DNA from: Bacteroidia bacterium
GTDB lineage: Bacteria > Bacteroidota > Bacteroidia > Flavobacteriales > Flavobacteriaceae
Assembly (NCBI GenBank): GCA_030425715.1
Contig: JAUIAA010000071.1
Coordinates: forward strand, 1 to 8,864
DNA: 8,864 nt
Direction: 5' to 3'
In this document: piece by piece, positions 1 through 6,960 of the stretch
Position numbering within the stretch: position 1 is the first letter of the stretch
How the letters are laid out: the number at the start of each line of letters is the position of its first letter
The notes under the pieces: model-generated
The model's input: the letters and a program-made list of their open reading frames with translations, nothing else
The model's database searches: none
What the model was told of the DNA's origin: nothing
Translations under genes and position numbers: made by a program

Positions 1-276
1 ATATCAGCTACCCGTTATCCTGAAAAATTTGATGCAGAATTAGCAGAATGGATTGACTTTGGTTCAAGCCCGAGAGGTACCATTGCTTTAGATCGATGTA
101 GCCGCGTAAATGCTTGGATGTTGGGTGCAGATTTTGTTTCGCCTGATAATGTTCACAATGTAATTAAGGATGTATTGCGCCATCGTATTGCGCTTAGTTA
201 CAAGGCTAGAGCCGAGGGTATTGGTGTGAATCAAGTGATTGATAAAATTTTAGAAGCGGTAGCGGTAATTGCTTAA
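1..276 (+). CDS. MoxR-family AAA+ ATPase, C-terminal fragment (5' end outside the window)
   Basis: Frame 1 is open from the window edge to a TAA at 274-276 and gives the last 91 residues of a MoxR-type ATPase. The fragment covers the C-terminal lid of the AAA+ module. It carries the sensor-2 signature GSSPRGTIAL (fragment residues 21-30, R25 being the nucleotide-sensing arginine), then a helix leading into FVSPDNV, then the family hallmark VLRHRIALSY (58-67) and a short tail. MoxR ATPases are cytoplasmic chaperone-like enzymes that act with vWA/MIDAS proteins, which fits the DUF58, BatA and BatB genes immediately downstream on the same strand. The Walker A and B motifs lie upstream of the window and cannot be checked. 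The 54 bp that follow (277-330) contain no convincing hairpin or promoter, so co-transcription with the next gene is likely. Confidence 0.93.
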   Translation: MSATRYPEKFDAELAEWIDFGSSPRGTIALDRCSRVNAWMLGADFVSPDNVHNVIKDVLRHRIALSYKARAEGIGVNQVIDKILEAVAVIA

Positions 277-330
277 CCGTCTAGATAAACCCACTCTTTT
301 TTAAAACCAATTACTTTTTTACCCTAATTG

Positions 331-1266
331 ATGGAAGATAAAAAAACAAATAACAACATTTTTGTAAAGCTTGAAGATTTGTTGAGGTTTGAAGCACTAA
401 ACTCTGTTTTGAATTTTAAAGTAGGAAAGCAAAAATCGAACAGCGTTTTGGCAGGGCGCTTTGCATCGCGACAACGCGGACGAGGTTTAGATTTTGAAGA
501 ATCAAGACCCTATGTTATTGGAGATGATATTAGAAATATTGATTGGAAAGTAACCGCAAAAACAGGTGATACCCACACCAAAGTGTTTACAGAAGAAAAA
601 GAAAAACCAGCTTTTATTTTTGTGGATCAATCTCCAACCATGGGGTTTGGATCTACGCATAAAACAAAAGCCAAAGTTGCAGCAGAATTAGCTGCCATTG
701 CTGCATACAAAATTAAAAAAGCAGGCGATCGCATTGGAGGCTTGGTTTTTAAAGGAAAAGAATACGATTTAATTACACCCAAAAGGGACCCTAGAACGAT
801 TTTAAACTTTTTTCAAAAAATAGTAGATGCCAACGCTAAAATTTACAACCAAGAAACCTATGATTTTGGCAAAACACTGCAAGATATTACCAGTAAATTA
901 CAACAAATTATTACCCATGATTATTTGGTAATTATTATCAGTGATTTTCATCGCTACCATAAAGATATGATCCAATATTTAAGCGGATTATCAGAACATA
1001 ATGACGTGATTTTATTAAAAATTGTAGATCCCTTAGAAGAAACGCTGTTGAAAGAAAAGTTGACTTTATCCAATCAAAAGTACCAAATTCAAGTTAACGG
1101 AAAAGACAAAAATTTACATCAAAAATTAGAAGAGGATTTTAGCAACAATTATAAAAAGTTTAAGTCGCAGGTGGAAAAATACAACATTCCTGTTTTTAAA
1201 ATTAATACGGTTGAATCTGTAGAAGAACAATTATTAGCACTTTTTAGCACCTACAAAGCCAAATAA
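331..1266 (+). CDS. DUF58 domain protein of the Bat/MoxR operon
   Basis: This 311-residue soluble protein has no signal peptide or membrane segment. The DUF58 signature is clear: GRGLDFEESRPYVIGDD (residues 50-66), continuing through R68 and DWKVTAKTG (71-79). A vWA-like fold follows, with a MIDAS-like DQSPT at 99-103 (D-x-S-x-T, threonine in the last place) and a second acidic strand end ISDF at 203-206. The remainder is a helical, lysine-rich tail. DUF58 proteins are regular partners of MoxR ATPases and are thought to be cytoplasmic vWA-type adaptors or clients; the biochemical role is not settled. I chose ATG at 331; a TTG at 328 directly before it would add one residue only. There is no Shine-Dalgarno-like sequence, as is common in Bacteroidota. 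One base separates it from the next gene. Confidence 0.92.
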   Translation: MEDKKTNNNIFVKLEDLLRFEALNSVLNFKVGKQKSNSVLAGRFASRQRGRGLDFEESRPYVIGDDIRNIDWKVTAKTGDTHTKVFTEEKEKPAFIFVDQSPTMGFGSTHKTKAKVAAELAAIAAYKIKKAGDRIGGLVFKGKEYDLITPKRDPRTILNFFQKIVDANAKIYNQETYDFGKTLQDITSKLQQIITHDYLVIIISDFHRYHKDMIQYLSGLSEHNDVILLKIVDPLEETLLKEKLTLSNQKYQIQVNGKDKNLHQKLEEDFSNNYKKFKSQVEKYNIPVFKINTVESVEEQLLALFSTYKAK

Positions 1267-1267
1267 T

Positions 1268-1786
1268 ATGTTATTGATAAGTAAATATCTATTTCTTGTT
1301 TTACAAACGGCATCTAACAATACAGATACCATGCAATTAGGAGTATTAAAAGAGCCACCTCCTGTAGCTTTTACTTTTGATGCTATTGGTTGGAAAATTG
1401 TGTTTGCCTTATTACTTGTTCTAATTTTTTATATACTATATCGCTGGTACCAACATTACCAACATAATGCGTACCGAAGAGAAGCTATTGCCGAAGTACA
1501 TTATTTAAAAACACAAACAAATCTGTCTTTAACCGATTACAGTACTTCGCTGTTCTTTTTACTAAAAAACACTGCCTTACAAGCCTATGATAAAAAAGAA
1601 GTTGCGGCATTAAAAGGAGATAATTGGTTGCAATTTTTAGATACCAAAGCAAAAGGAACATCCTTTGTAAAGTATAAAGATTTACTGGTAAACGCAACTT
1701 ATAAAGGAAAGGTAGAGGAAAAAAGTAAGTCCCAAATCGATAACTTCACTGCAATGTGTATAAAATGGATAAAAAATCATGCCTGA
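1268..1786 (+). CDS. DUF4381-type small membrane protein of the Bat operon
   Basis: This is a 172-residue protein. Residues 3-13 are hydrophobic and may be an N-terminal signal or anchor. A short linker contains the proline-rich LKEPPPV (27-33) and then FDAIGWKIVF, which leads into a transmembrane helix at about 42-60. A basic stretch follows (RWYQHYQHNAYRREA), and the C-terminal helical domain has LFFLLKNTALQAY (95-107), VAALKGDNWLQFLD (112-125) and a basic end. The pattern of a P-rich linker, GW before the helix, then LLK.TAL and L.G..WL.FLD is that of the DUF4381 family, found between DUF58 and vWA genes in Bat-like operons. Positive residues after the helix place the C-terminal domain in the cytoplasm. 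It ends 8 bp inside the next gene, which suggests coupled translation. No enzymatic motif is visible; a scaffold role for the vWA complex is inference. Confidence 0.85.
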   Translation: MLLISKYLFLVLQTASNNTDTMQLGVLKEPPPVAFTFDAIGWKIVFALLLVLIFYILYRWYQHYQHNAYRREAIAEVHYLKTQTNLSLTDYSTSLFFLLKNTALQAYDKKEVAALKGDNWLQFLDTKAKGTSFVKYKDLLVNATYKGKVEEKSKSQIDNFTAMCIKWIKNHA

Positions 1787-2774
1787 AAATTTTCATTTTG
1801 CATATCCGTTAGTTGCCTTATTGGTACCCTTGCCTTTTTTGGTGTATTGGTTGCTTCCTGCCATAAAAAATAGAAGCAGCGCTTTGTTGTATCCCTACTT
1901 TCATCAGGCAGTAGAAGTTTCTGAACAAAAACCTAAAAAAGCATCCTATATAAAAAAAAGAAGCTTTTTGACCTGGATTGTTTTATATACCATTTGGCTA
2001 TTATTACTAACAGCACTAGCTTCACCAGAATTGGTAGGAAAACCGCAAAAAAAAATAAAAACTGCTCGTAATTTTTTAATTACTGCCGATCTTAGTTTTA
2101 GTATGGCAAATACCGATTGGTTTATTGACGGAAAGAGAACCACACGTTGGGCAGCGGTTAAAAATATTATGAAGGACTTTATTATTGAGCGTAAAAGCGA
2201 CCGTATGGGTTTGGTGTTTTTTGCAACCAATGCCTATGTGCAAGCACCTTTTACTTCTGATTTAAGAACCATACAAACCATGTTGGATGAAGCAGATGTA
2301 GGTATGGCCGGTCAAATGACAAATATTGGTAAAGCTATTGTTAAAGGATTAGATTTATTTAAGCGAGATACCATAAAAAGTAAAGTCATGCTTATAATTA
2401 CCGATGGCGTTGATAGTGGTATGGAAATTTTACCTTTGGATGCAGCTGCCATGGCAAAGAAAGATTCTACGGTTATTTATACGATTGGTGTAGGAGACCC
2501 TGGTAGCTCTTCTTCTGATTTGGATGAACAAACTTTAAAAGACATTGCGAAATTAACCGGAGGAAAGTATTTTAGAGCTCAAGATACCGAGGCTCTTCAA
2601 AATATTTATACCGAATTAGACACCTTAGAACCTATAAAATATGAAGAGGAAAGTTTTACACCCAAAACTTTACTCTATTATATTCCGTTAGGAATTGCCC
2701 TAAGTTTGGGCTTTTTAGCAGTACTTGTAAATAATATAGGCTTAATTTTTAAACGATTTCAAACCAACTCTTGA
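1779..2774 (+). CDS. batA: BatA-like vWA-domain membrane protein
   Basis: This is a 331-residue protein. Hydrophobic segments lie at about 10-27, 66-83 and 299-321, the usual BatA layout: two N-terminal helices, a vWA domain and a C-terminal helix. The vWA domain (about 96-285) has a complete MIDAS metal site: DLSFS at 104-108, T181 in MTNIGKAI, and TDG at 208-210. The basic loop between helices 1 and 2 (KKASYIKKR) suggests it is cytoplasmic, which places the vWA domain in the periplasm. BatA proteins are linked to aerotolerance and stress resistance in Bacteroides and to envelope integrity elsewhere; the precise function is unknown. It starts 8 bp inside the DUF4381 gene and shares one base with batB (TGATG). 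An A9 run at 2047-2055 lies just before the vWA coding region, but the frame is intact. Confidence 0.92.
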   Translation: MPENFHFAYPLVALLVPLPFLVYWLLPAIKNRSSALLYPYFHQAVEVSEQKPKKASYIKKRSFLTWIVLYTIWLLLLTALASPELVGKPQKKIKTARNFLITADLSFSMANTDWFIDGKRTTRWAAVKNIMKDFIIERKSDRMGLVFFATNAYVQAPFTSDLRTIQTMLDEADVGMAGQMTNIGKAIVKGLDLFKRDTIKSKVMLIITDGVDSGMEILPLDAAAMAKKDSTVIYTIGVGDPGSSSSDLDEQTLKDIAKLTGGKYFRAQDTEALQNIYTELDTLEPIKYEEESFTPKTLLYYIPLGIALSLGFLAVLVNNIGLIFKRFQTNS

Positions 2775-4519
2775 TGCAAGATTTTAAACATATTGATTGG
2801 GAAAAATTCCACTTTTTACGCGCAGAATACCTCTGGGTTGGAATTCCTATTTTACTGTGTGTGTTATTGGGTATCTTCTTTTTTAAGGAAAAGGTGGTTT
2901 GGAAAAAACATATTTCTAAAGAATTACAACCCTATGTGATTCAAAAAGGTACCGAATGGAAATCTCGTGCGATTCATATTTCTTTAATAATCTTATTTGG
3001 TTTGGCTTATCTTGCTTTTTTAGGTCCAACATGGAGCGAAGTTAAAGCACCAGCAAAAAAACTGGAATCTAAATTGGTTATTGCTTTAGATTTATCGCAA
3101 AGTATGTTGACCCATGATGTTTCCCCAAATAGGTTAGAACGTGCCAAGTTTAAAATTATTGACTTTTTAACAGCGAATCCAAGGGCAGAAACCGCTTTAC
3201 TGGCTTACTCTGGAACCACACATACCGTAGTACCTTTTACAACAGATTATAAAATTATTTTAGACCAATTAGATGGTTTAAAACCTAGTATGATGCCTGT
3301 AAGAGGGACAGGATACGATGTGCTTTTCGAAACTTTAGATAGTTTGTTTACAGATAATAAAGCACAAGGTAGAATTTTAATTGCTACCGATGATTTAAAT
3401 GGAATTCACCCAAAAAATGTTAGTGCTTTTATGCAGGAAAACAATGTAGACTTACAAGTTTATCCTTTTGCAACAGAATCGGGAGGAGAGATTCCTTCTT
3501 TTTACAATGCAAAATATGCACTGAAAGAAAAAGGGAAAACAATACCTACCGCATTAAACGACACCATTGCCAAACAGTTACAAACCTTAGAAAATGTTAA
3601 CATTTTAACCGTAACTTTAGACAATAGTGATGTAAAACAATTGGCCAAAGAAATTAGTAAAAACTTAATTTTTACCGAAGCTCCAAAAAAAGAAGAAAAC
3701 AATTGGCAAGATAACGGGTACTTTTTACTAATTCCGTTAGCTTTATTATTTATTTTTAGTTTTAGAAAAGGTTTGGCAATTTATGTGTTTATTGTTTTTA
3801 TCGGACTGAGCTCTTGTACCAAAGAAAAAAAGGATACAAAAAGTAAAAAAGATGACTTTGCTTTTAAAGATCTATGGTATACGAAACCTTATCAAGGTCA
3901 GAAAGAATACGATAACAAAGACTACGCACAAGCAGCTAAAGATTTTAAAGATCCATTACGTAAAGGAACTGCTTATTTTAAAATGGGTGATTATCAAAGT
4001 GCTAGAGCAGCTTTTGAAAAGGATACTTCCGCGACAGCGAAATACAACTTGGGATTAACCTATGCCAAACTAGGCGATTTAAACAAGTCGAAACAAATTT
4101 TTCAAGAAATAGTATCGAGAGATTCGACCAATAACGATGCAAAAAATAATTTACTTAAAGTATCGCATGTAATGCAATCTTTAGATACAGTAAAAACAAA
4201 AAAAGTGCCAAAACAAGAAAAGGGTCTAGCAAAAAACAGAGAGAATAAATCACAGGAAGACCTTGGTGGTGGCGGACAAAAAGCGACGAAAAAGGACATG
4301 GAAAAATCGCGCTTGGAGGAAGAGGTTAGTACAGGTAAGCGAATAGGGAAAGAATCGGATGAAGTACCTGATAATTTTAAATCTGGAAAAGGACAAATTC
4401 CTAACAATATTTTAATGCGAAAAGTAGATGATGATCCTGCATTATTTTTAACCAAAAAGTTTAGATATCAAGTAAAAAAAGATAAAGTAATTAAAAAAGA
4501 AGCTCCTACATCATGGTAA
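2774..4519 (+). CDS. batB: BatB-BatC fusion: vWA domain plus TPR region
   Basis: This 581-residue protein joins functions that are separate genes (batB, batC) in Bacteroides. Transmembrane helices are predicted at about 19-37 and 67-84, followed by a vWA domain (about 99-300) with MIDAS residues DLSQS (106-110), T179 in MPVRGTGYD, and D206 in ATDDLNG. Helices at about 315-330 and 334-347 follow; the latter ends in LSSC (C348) like a lipoprotein signal. Next comes a TPR region (about 370-465, including GTAYFKMGDYQSARAAFE and YNLGLTYAKLGDLNKS), then a Lys/Glu/Gly-rich linker (about 475-540) and a conserved-looking end, DDDPALFLTKKFRYQ (552-566). The same order (vWA, helices, W..D/Y-QGQ..Y, TPR, DDP...KF.YQ) is what I know of gammaproteobacterial vWA-TPR proteins. 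I chose ATG 2774 over TTG 2771. Predicted topology puts both vWA and TPR in the periplasm. Confidence 0.9.
   Translation: MQDFKHIDWEKFHFLRAEYLWVGIPILLCVLLGIFFFKEKVVWKKHISKELQPYVIQKGTEWKSRAIHISLIILFGLAYLAFLGPTWSEVKAPAKKLESKLVIALDLSQSMLTHDVSPNRLERAKFKIIDFLTANPRAETALLAYSGTTHTVVPFTTDYKIILDQLDGLKPSMMPVRGTGYDVLFETLDSLFTDNKAQGRILIATDDLNGIHPKNVSAFMQENNVDLQVYPFATESGGEIPSFYNAKYALKEKGKTIPTALNDTIAKQLQTLENVNILTVTLDNSDVKQLAKEISKNLIFTEAPKKEENNWQDNGYFLLIPLALLFIFSFRKGLAIYVFIVFIGLSSCTKEKKDTKSKKDDFAFKDLWYTKPYQGQKEYDNKDYAQAAKDFKDPLRKGTAYFKMGDYQSARAAFEKDTSATAKYNLGLTYAKLGDLNKSKQIFQEIVSRDSTNNDAKNNLLKVSHVMQSLDTVKTKKVPKQEKGLAKNRENKSQEDLGGGGQKATKKDMEKSRLEEEVSTGKRIGKESDEVPDNFKSGKGQIPNNILMRKVDDDPALFLTKKFRYQVKKDKVIKKEAPTSW
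3764..3817 (+). other. Internal lipoprotein-signal-like segment at the vWA/TPR junction
   Basis: Residues 331-348 of the BatB-BatC fusion read as a textbook lipoprotein signal peptide placed in the middle of a protein: a basic start (RKG), a hydrophobic core (LAIYVFIVFIG) and an LSSC lipobox, followed by a hydrophilic TKEKK tail. By the positive-inside rule the preceding helix runs outwards to inwards and this one inwards to outwards, so the lipobox would lie at the periplasmic face where lipobox cysteines are processed. It could be a plain transmembrane helix, a relic of a once separate batC lipoprotein gene, or a live internal cleavage and lipidation site. I infer, and have not shown, processing. 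Confidence 0.5.
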
Positions 4520-5865
4520 GTAAAAAACATAGTCTCTTGCTTTTCTTCTTGCTACTTACTGCGCAAAATTATGCGCAAGAGTTGATAACGTATGTTACTT
4601 TAAATAAAAGTGAGGCTTATATTGGCGAACCGGTTCAAATGAGTATTTCTGTTTATAGCAGTACTTGGTTTACAAGTGGTATCAATATTGGAAATATTCA
4701 AGTAGAGGGTGCATTAACCACCTATTTTAGATCGGTAACACAGAGCAAGCAATTTAGTGGTAAAAATTTTGCTGGGGTAGAGTTTATCTACAATTTATTT
4801 CCTACCAAAGCAGGAGAAGTTACCATTCCTGCTATGCCTATACATGTAGAATCTCCAAAACCTGGAGGTTACCAAGGTATAAAACACACTATTCATACCA
4901 AAGTAAAAAAGCTAACTGTTAAGGATATTCCTTTAGGCTATGACCCGAACAACTGGCTTGTTTCTAGAAGCTTAAATGTGAGTGAAAAATGGAATACCTC
5001 GCTTAAAAAAATTAAAGTTGGCGATGTTTTACAACGTACAATTACCAGAAGTGCTGCGGGTACTTTGGCAGAATTTATTCCTGAAGTACGCTGGGATAGT
5101 GTTGCTGGTGTAAGTATATATCCAAAAAGACCTACGATTCATACGAATAAATCAAAAACAAGTGTTTCTTCAGATCGAGAGGAATCTGTAAATTATTTAT
5201 TTGAAAAAGAAGGAGATATAACACTTCCGAAGATTGAATTTGTGTATTGGAATTATATTACCAACCAGTTTTACAAAAAAGTAATTGATTCGATAAATAT
5301 TCATGTCGCTGCCAACCCAGATTTGAAAATGTTGGCAACTATGAAGAAGAAATTAAGCGAAGCATCAGAAGCTGAAAATGCGCCTGCCGACAAACCCTTC
5401 CTGATTTTAGGAATGACCGTAAAGCAATTTATTAAAGTGTTATTATTAACCTTGTTAGGTTTGTGGTTGTTATTTATAGCCATTAAATGGCTGGTAAAGT
5501 ATTTTCAAAAAAGACACCAAACTTATGTGCATTCTGAACTTTTTGCATTTCATAAAGTTACGCAAGCACTTCATAAAAAAGATGTCACTTCTTTTTTTAG
5601 TTTAATTCCGCAATGGGTGCAAAAATTAGCGTTAGAAAAAGATACTTTTGATTATTTTATAGCGCATTATGGAACTCAGAATTTCATTACCGCGTATAAT
5701 AATTTAAAGTCAGCAAAATTTAATACCGCGAAAACTCAAATCTCTTATGCAGTACTTTTAAAGGAATTAAAACTTTCAAGAGAGAATTACATAAAGCAAA
5801 AGAATAACGCAAAAGTAAAACAAAAAATAAATGTTTCTATGGATTGGCTGAATCCTAAAAGCTAG
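4513..5865 (+). CDS. batD: BatD-like secreted/membrane-anchored protein
   Basis: This 450-residue protein opens with a signal peptide (basic MVSKKH, hydrophobic LLLFFLLLT, likely cut after AQNYAQ near residue 22). The mature part begins with TYVTLNKSEAYIGEPVQMSI, an Ig-like beta-sandwich opening typical of BatD ("oxygen tolerance") proteins. The strand-rich periplasmic region runs to about 265 and includes FPTKAGEVTIPAM (96-108) and a second copy of the same idea, FEKEGDITLPKIEF (230-243). One transmembrane helix lies at about 305-327 and is followed by a basic, helical cytoplasmic domain of about 120 residues. At 450 residues it is shorter than the roughly 550-600 I would expect for BatD. 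The gene overlaps batB by 7 bp and is the last Bat gene; no batE follows. BatD is thought to work with BatA/BatB at the inner membrane; its reaction, if any, is unknown. Confidence 0.87.
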   Translation: MVSKKHSLLLFFLLLTAQNYAQELITYVTLNKSEAYIGEPVQMSISVYSSTWFTSGINIGNIQVEGALTTYFRSVTQSKQFSGKNFAGVEFIYNLFPTKAGEVTIPAMPIHVESPKPGGYQGIKHTIHTKVKKLTVKDIPLGYDPNNWLVSRSLNVSEKWNTSLKKIKVGDVLQRTITRSAAGTLAEFIPEVRWDSVAGVSIYPKRPTIHTNKSKTSVSSDREESVNYLFEKEGDITLPKIEFVYWNYITNQFYKKVIDSINIHVAANPDLKMLATMKKKLSEASEAENAPADKPFLILGMTVKQFIKVLLLTLLGLWLLFIAIKWLVKYFQKRHQTYVHSELFAFHKVTQALHKKDVTSFFSLIPQWVQKLALEKDTFDYFIAHYGTQNFITAYNNLKSAKFNTAKTQISYAVLLKELKLSRENYIKQKNNAKVKQKINVSMDWLNPKS

Positions 5866-5875
5866 TAAATAGTAA

Positions 5876-5904
5876 TAACCTCCAAATTGGTTAATTTTGA
5901 TTTT
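5876..5904 (+). terminator. Weak inverted repeat with T-rich tail after batD
   Basis: TAACC (5876-5880) and GGTTA (5889-5893) form a 5 bp stem with an 8-base loop, followed by ATTTTGATTTT. It sits 10 bp after the batD stop, where an operon terminator would be expected. The stem is short and AT-rich, so termination would be weak at best. The right arm overlaps the possible -7 element of rdgB, so the repeat could equally be an operator-like site or chance. Confidence 0.3.
5892..5899 (+). promoter_or_regulatory. Possible Bacteroidota -7 element for rdgB
   Basis: TAATTTTG fits the TAnnTTTG -7 consensus of the Bacteroidota primary sigma factor. It lies 20 bp before the rdgB start codon, which would give a leader of about 12-15 bases. 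No TTG or TTTG is visible at the expected -33 distance (around 5868-5874 reads TAG and TAA instead), so this is a half promoter by sequence. The 53 bp gap is the only place for a separate rdgB promoter outside batD. Confidence 0.35.
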
Positions 5905-5918
5905 AAAAGAAAACACAA

Positions 5919-6500
5919 ATGGAATTAGTTTTTGCTACCAACAACCAAAATAAAGTAAAAGAATTGACCAAATTATTACCTGCCCATCTAAAAATTTTGA
6001 GTTTAAAAGACATTGGATGCATGGAAGATATTGCGGAAACAGAAGATACTATTGCGGGAAATGCCAAATTAAAAGCAGCACATGTAAAAAATAATTATGG
6101 TTATGATTGCTTTGCAGATGATACTGGCCTTATGGTAGATGCTTTAAATGGCGCACCTGGGGTTTACTCTGCAAGGTATGCTGGAGAAAAGGCTGATGCC
6201 GAACAGAATATGCAAAAGCTTTTAAATGAATTAAACGGTATTGAATACAGAAAGGCTCAATTTAAAACTGTAATTAGTTTAAAATTAGGAGAAAAAGATT
6301 ACTTATTTGAAGGAATATGTAAAGGAAACATTTTATATAAAAAACAAGGGATTAAAGGTTTTGGTTACGATCCGATTTTTCAACCCTTAGGATATATACG
6401 TAGTTTTGCGGAGATGGATCTTGCTAAAAAAAATAAAATTTCACATCGAGCTTTGGCAACAAAAAAATTGGTTGCATTTTTAAATACCCTAAAACACTAA
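5919..6500 (+). CDS. rdgB: RdgB/HAM1-family dITP/XTP pyrophosphatase
   Basis: This 193-residue protein is of normal length for the family. RdgB hydrolyses non-canonical purine nucleotides (dITP, ITP, XTP) to the monophosphate and pyrophosphate, keeping deaminated bases out of DNA and RNA; it is cytoplasmic, dimeric and Mg-dependent. The family motifs are all present in order: FATNNQNKVKE (5-15, the phosphate-binding T/N/K segment), ADDTGLMVDAL (66-76, with the catalytic aspartates), GAPGVYSARYAG (78-89), GFGYDPIF (147-154), SFAEM (162-166) and KNKISHRALA (171-180). ATG 5919 begins right at the first beta strand, so the start is secure. It lies 53 bp after the Bat operon and is probably a separate housekeeping unit or a read-through gene. 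Its stop codon abuts the stop of the convergent gene with no base between them. Confidence 0.97.
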   Translation: MELVFATNNQNKVKELTKLLPAHLKILSLKDIGCMEDIAETEDTIAGNAKLKAAHVKNNYGYDCFADDTGLMVDALNGAPGVYSARYAGEKADAEQNMQKLLNELNGIEYRKAQFKTVISLKLGEKDYLFEGICKGNILYKKQGIKGFGYDPIFQPLGYIRSFAEMDLAKKNKISHRALATKKLVAFLNTLKH

Positions 6501-6959
6501 TTATTTTTGTTTTTTAAGCTCGCGGTTTTTTTTGTATTGGTGTAGGAGCTTTCTGTTAAAATCGTATTCTGCCTGGTTTAGTTTTAATATTTTTTTTGGA
6601 CTAAGTATATTTTTCAGATTTTTGTAATACTCCTTTTTAAGGTATACTTCTTCCGTATTATATTTCAAGATGCGATCCACATATTTTTGTGCATCCTCGT
6701 TACTAATGACATCAATACCTCCACTTTCCTTAATTGCCTTTAAATCTTTTTTGATATACTCATGTTTTAACTCCATCATTTTTTTATGATTGGCGTTGTA
6801 TATTGGCCAAAACTTTTCTGCTTCTTTTGGAGTCAAATCCAATTGCTCAGTTAAATAAGCTGTTTTATAAGCTTTTAACTCTTCATATTTTGTTTTTTGG
6901 GCCTCTGCACTACTATATGCTACCAGTATAAAACAAAGGGATAAAAATAGATTTTTCAT
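6501..6959 (-). CDS. Secreted LTxxQ/Spy-like protein, putative sensor of the ECF sigma circuit
   Basis: This is a 152-residue protein. The signal peptide (MKNLFLSLCFILVAYSSAEA) is likely cut after A20, leaving a highly charged, all-helical mature protein. Two motifs stand out: LTPKEAEKFWPIYN (42-55) and LSPKKILKLNQAE (119-131), spaced like the two LTxxQ motifs of Spy/CpxP-type periplasmic chaperones, although neither copy keeps the glutamine. Flavobacterial relatives found next to ECF sigma genes have been annotated as "sensor of ECF-type sigma factor". I chose ATG 6959 because it opens the signal peptide directly. A TTG at 6974 would add five residues and overlap the upstream gene. With ATG 6959 only one base separates the upstream stop from this start, so coupled translation with the membrane protein is likely. 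The role as sensor is inference from motif and context. Confidence 0.82.
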   Translation of the reverse strand: MKNLFLSLCFILVAYSSAEAQKTKYEELKAYKTAYLTEQLDLTPKEAEKFWPIYNANHKKMMELKHEYIKKDLKAIKESGGIDVISNEDAQKYVDRILKYNTEEVYLKKEYYKNLKNILSPKKILKLNQAEYDFNRKLLHQYKKNRELKKQK

Positions 6960-6960
6960 A

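Noticed and set aside
277..330. Possible promoter or terminator between moxR and the DUF58 gene
   Set aside because: There is no TAnnTTTG element with a matching TTG and no hairpin; the gap is simply a short AT-rich spacer in the operon.
1485..2230. Open frames on the - strand (1485-1697 and 1946-2230) opposite the DUF4381 and batA genes
   Set aside because: They are antisense to real genes, have no recognisable motif, and are expected by chance in AT-rich coding DNA read backwards.
2771..2776. TTG starts directly before ATG in the DUF58 (328), batB (2771) and LTxxQ-like (6974) genes
   Set aside because: In each case an ATG lies one or a few codons later and gives a cleaner start or a proper signal peptide, so the TTG starts were not used.
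3852..4058. 68-codon open frame on the + strand inside the TPR region of the BatB-BatC fusion
   Set aside because: It lies entirely within a well supported gene, has no family features, and its composition is that of a shifted lysine-rich frame.
4102..4455. 117-codon open frame on the - strand opposite the BatB linker
   Set aside because: The Phe/Ser/Pro-rich product is what the reverse strand of a Lys/Glu/Gly-rich linker gives. It has no domain, and the sense gene is secure.
6456..6480. GCAAC / GTTGC hairpin followed by ATTTT, looking like a terminator
   Set aside because: It is inside the rdgB coding region, 20 bp before the stop codon, with a 5 bp stem and a 10-base loop. Chance is more likely.
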